Assembly: GCA_946479535.1 (NCBI GenBank)
Contig: CAMLGP010000115.1
Location: forward strand, 1 to 7,737
Source: an uncultured Bacteroidota bacterium
Lineage (GTDB): Bacteria > Bacteroidota > Bacteroidia > Chitinophagales > Chitinophagaceae
Length of the DNA: 7,737 nucleotides
Direction of reading: 5' to 3'
Positions 7,010 to 7,737 of this stretch are shown here, piece by piece. Made by a program: the position numbers and the translations under genes. The notes under the pieces were generated by a model, which ran no database searches, had not been told where the DNA came from, and worked only from the letters and a program-made list of their open reading frames with translations. How positions within the stretch are numbered: position 1 is the stretch's first letter; each line of letters opens with the position of its first letter.

Positions 7010-7594
7010 GTGTTGCTGTCGGCAGAAGAATTACAGATTCACATCCGGGGCTGTTCCCAAAACAACAGAGAGAGCCAAAAAAAGATTTACAGCTCTTTTT
7101 ACGGATATGCTATGTCGATTTGCCACCGCTATACCAATCGTGAAGAAGATGCCACCGAGATCCTCAATGATGGATTTTTAAAGGTCTTTGTTGAAATTTA
7201 CCGTTTCAAGCCAGCGTATGCCGATACTGTAAGCTCCTTTAAGGGCTGGCTTAGAAAGATCATGATCTACACGGCTATTGACCATTTTCGAAAAAATCAG
7301 AAGCACCAGGTGGTAGGAGAATTGAATGAATCCTACATGCATGTTCCCGCTACGCATGAAGATGCAGTAGACAAGATCTCTTATGAGGAGATCCTTTCTG
7401 CAATCAAATTTTTAACGCCGGGGTACAGAACAGTGCTTAATTTATTCATCATTGAAGGATTCAGTCACGAAGAGATTGCAAAGGAGTTGGGCATTTCAGT
7501 AGGAACATCCAAATCCAACTTGGCTAAAGCTAGAAAACAGTTGCAAAAACTATTATTCCAGCAAAATCAAACAGTGAATAAAAATGTGGTCTGA
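7010..7594 (+). CDS. ECF-type RNA polymerase sigma factor (sigma-70 family)
   Basis: This 194-residue protein has only sigma regions 2 and 4, the layout of extracytoplasmic-function sigma factors. Region 2 spans about 23-95, with HRYTNREEDATEILNDGF (39-56) and LKVF matching the core-binding and -10 recognition part, and WLRKIMIYTAIDHFRK (80-95) closing it. Region 4 spans about 125-182. It begins YEEILSAIKFLTPGYRTV and includes the helix-turn-helix FSHEEIAKELGISVGTSKSN (151-170), which would read the -35 element. The start is GTG 7010, 15 nt after an in-frame stop at 6992-6994; TTG 7013 is the alternative, and no ATG lies near the conserved beginning. Its 3' end overlaps the next gene by 11 nt, typical of a sigma gene with its membrane partner. 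Regulon and inducing signal cannot be read from the sequence. Confidence 0.93.
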   Translation: MLLSAEELQIHIRGCSQNNRESQKKIYSSFYGYAMSICHRYTNREEDATEILNDGFLKVFVEIYRFKPAYADTVSSFKGWLRKIMIYTAIDHFRKNQKHQVVGELNESYMHVPATHEDAVDKISYEEILSAIKFLTPGYRTVLNLFIIEGFSHEEIAKELGISVGTSKSNLAKARKQLQKLLFQQNQTVNKNVV

Positions 7595-7737
7595 CGAGAT
7601 GGATAAGAAATTAAGGGAAGCTGCTGAGAATGACATTCAAAACTACCAGGAAAAAGACTGGGCAGGCATGGAAGTCCTTCTGGATAAACATTTGCCTCAG
7701 AAGAAAAGGCGAAGAGGGATTATTGTGTTCTTCCTTT
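7584..7737 (+). CDS. Probable anti-sigma/membrane partner of the sigma factor (partial, N-terminus only)
   Basis: A new frame opens inside the end of the sigma gene and runs off the right edge (51 complete codons). ATG 7584 gives an 11-nt overlap with the sigma gene; an in-frame ATG at 7599, 4 nt after the sigma stop, is an equally good start and reads MDKKLREAAE. The visible part is charged and probably helical (KDWAGMEVLLDKHLPQ, about 31-46), followed by the basic run KKRRR and the start of a hydrophobic stretch, GIIVFFL. That order fits a cytoplasmic N-terminal sigma-binding helix ahead of a membrane segment, with the basic residues staying inside. From memory, similar W..M..LLDKHLP openings occur in genes that follow ECF sigma genes in Chitinophagaceae, some leading into large envelope proteins. 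The role is inferred from position and topology; the rest of the protein is not visible. Confidence 0.7.
   Translation, partial: MWSDEMDKKLREAAENDIQNYQEKDWAGMEVLLDKHLPQKKRRRGIIVFFL

Overview
The window looks like chromosomal DNA from a Bacteroidota bacterium, most likely of the Chitinophagaceae type. Three things suggest this: the block birA / rsfS / ftsH / LUD-domain gene, the style of the proteins (an FtsH with a glycine-rich linker, an LpxH-type phosphoesterase with GHRH, and an ECF sigma gene overlapping a KKRRR-plus-hydrophobic partner), and AT-leaning intergenic DNA with weak Shine-Dalgarno signals and TAnnTTTG-like promoter motifs. This placement is inference from memory of these families; no search was run.

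Left part (1-5990, all minus strand). Read in the direction of transcription, the order is rsfS (ribosome silencing factor), ftsH (membrane AAA+ protease), a LutC/YkgG-like LUD protein, a gamma-glutamylcyclotransferase-fold protein, an LpxH-type UDP-2,3-diacylglucosamine pyrophosphatase, a secreted propeller-like protein of unknown function, and an MscS-type mechanosensitive channel cut off by the left edge. From ftsH to the secreted protein the genes are 2-17 nt apart or overlap by 4 nt, so they probably form one transcription unit. Larger gaps (78 nt before ftsH, 65 nt before the channel gene) may hold internal promoters. The shared theme is loosely envelope upkeep: membrane protein quality control, lipid A synthesis, a secreted protein and an osmotic safety valve.

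Middle (5991-6074). A short divergent region separates rsfS (minus) from birA (plus). Both genes lack an ATG start and are read here from TTG codons. Candidate -7 promoter motifs for the two directions lie almost back to back at about 6070-6087.

Right part (6075-7737, plus strand). birA encodes a biotin-protein ligase without a DNA-binding domain. A 98-nt gap with a perfect 12-bp palindrome and a T-tract follows, then an ECF-type sigma factor. Its 3' end overlaps the start of a truncated gene that begins like a membrane-anchored anti-sigma protein.

There are no RNA genes, insertion sequences, CRISPR arrays or phage genes that I can support, and no stretch above 300 nt lacks a gene. Most of the window is conserved housekeeping DNA. 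The less explained parts are the secreted propeller-like protein coupled to lpxH, the sigma/anti-sigma pair with the palindrome in front of it, and the compact TTG-started divergent promoter region.
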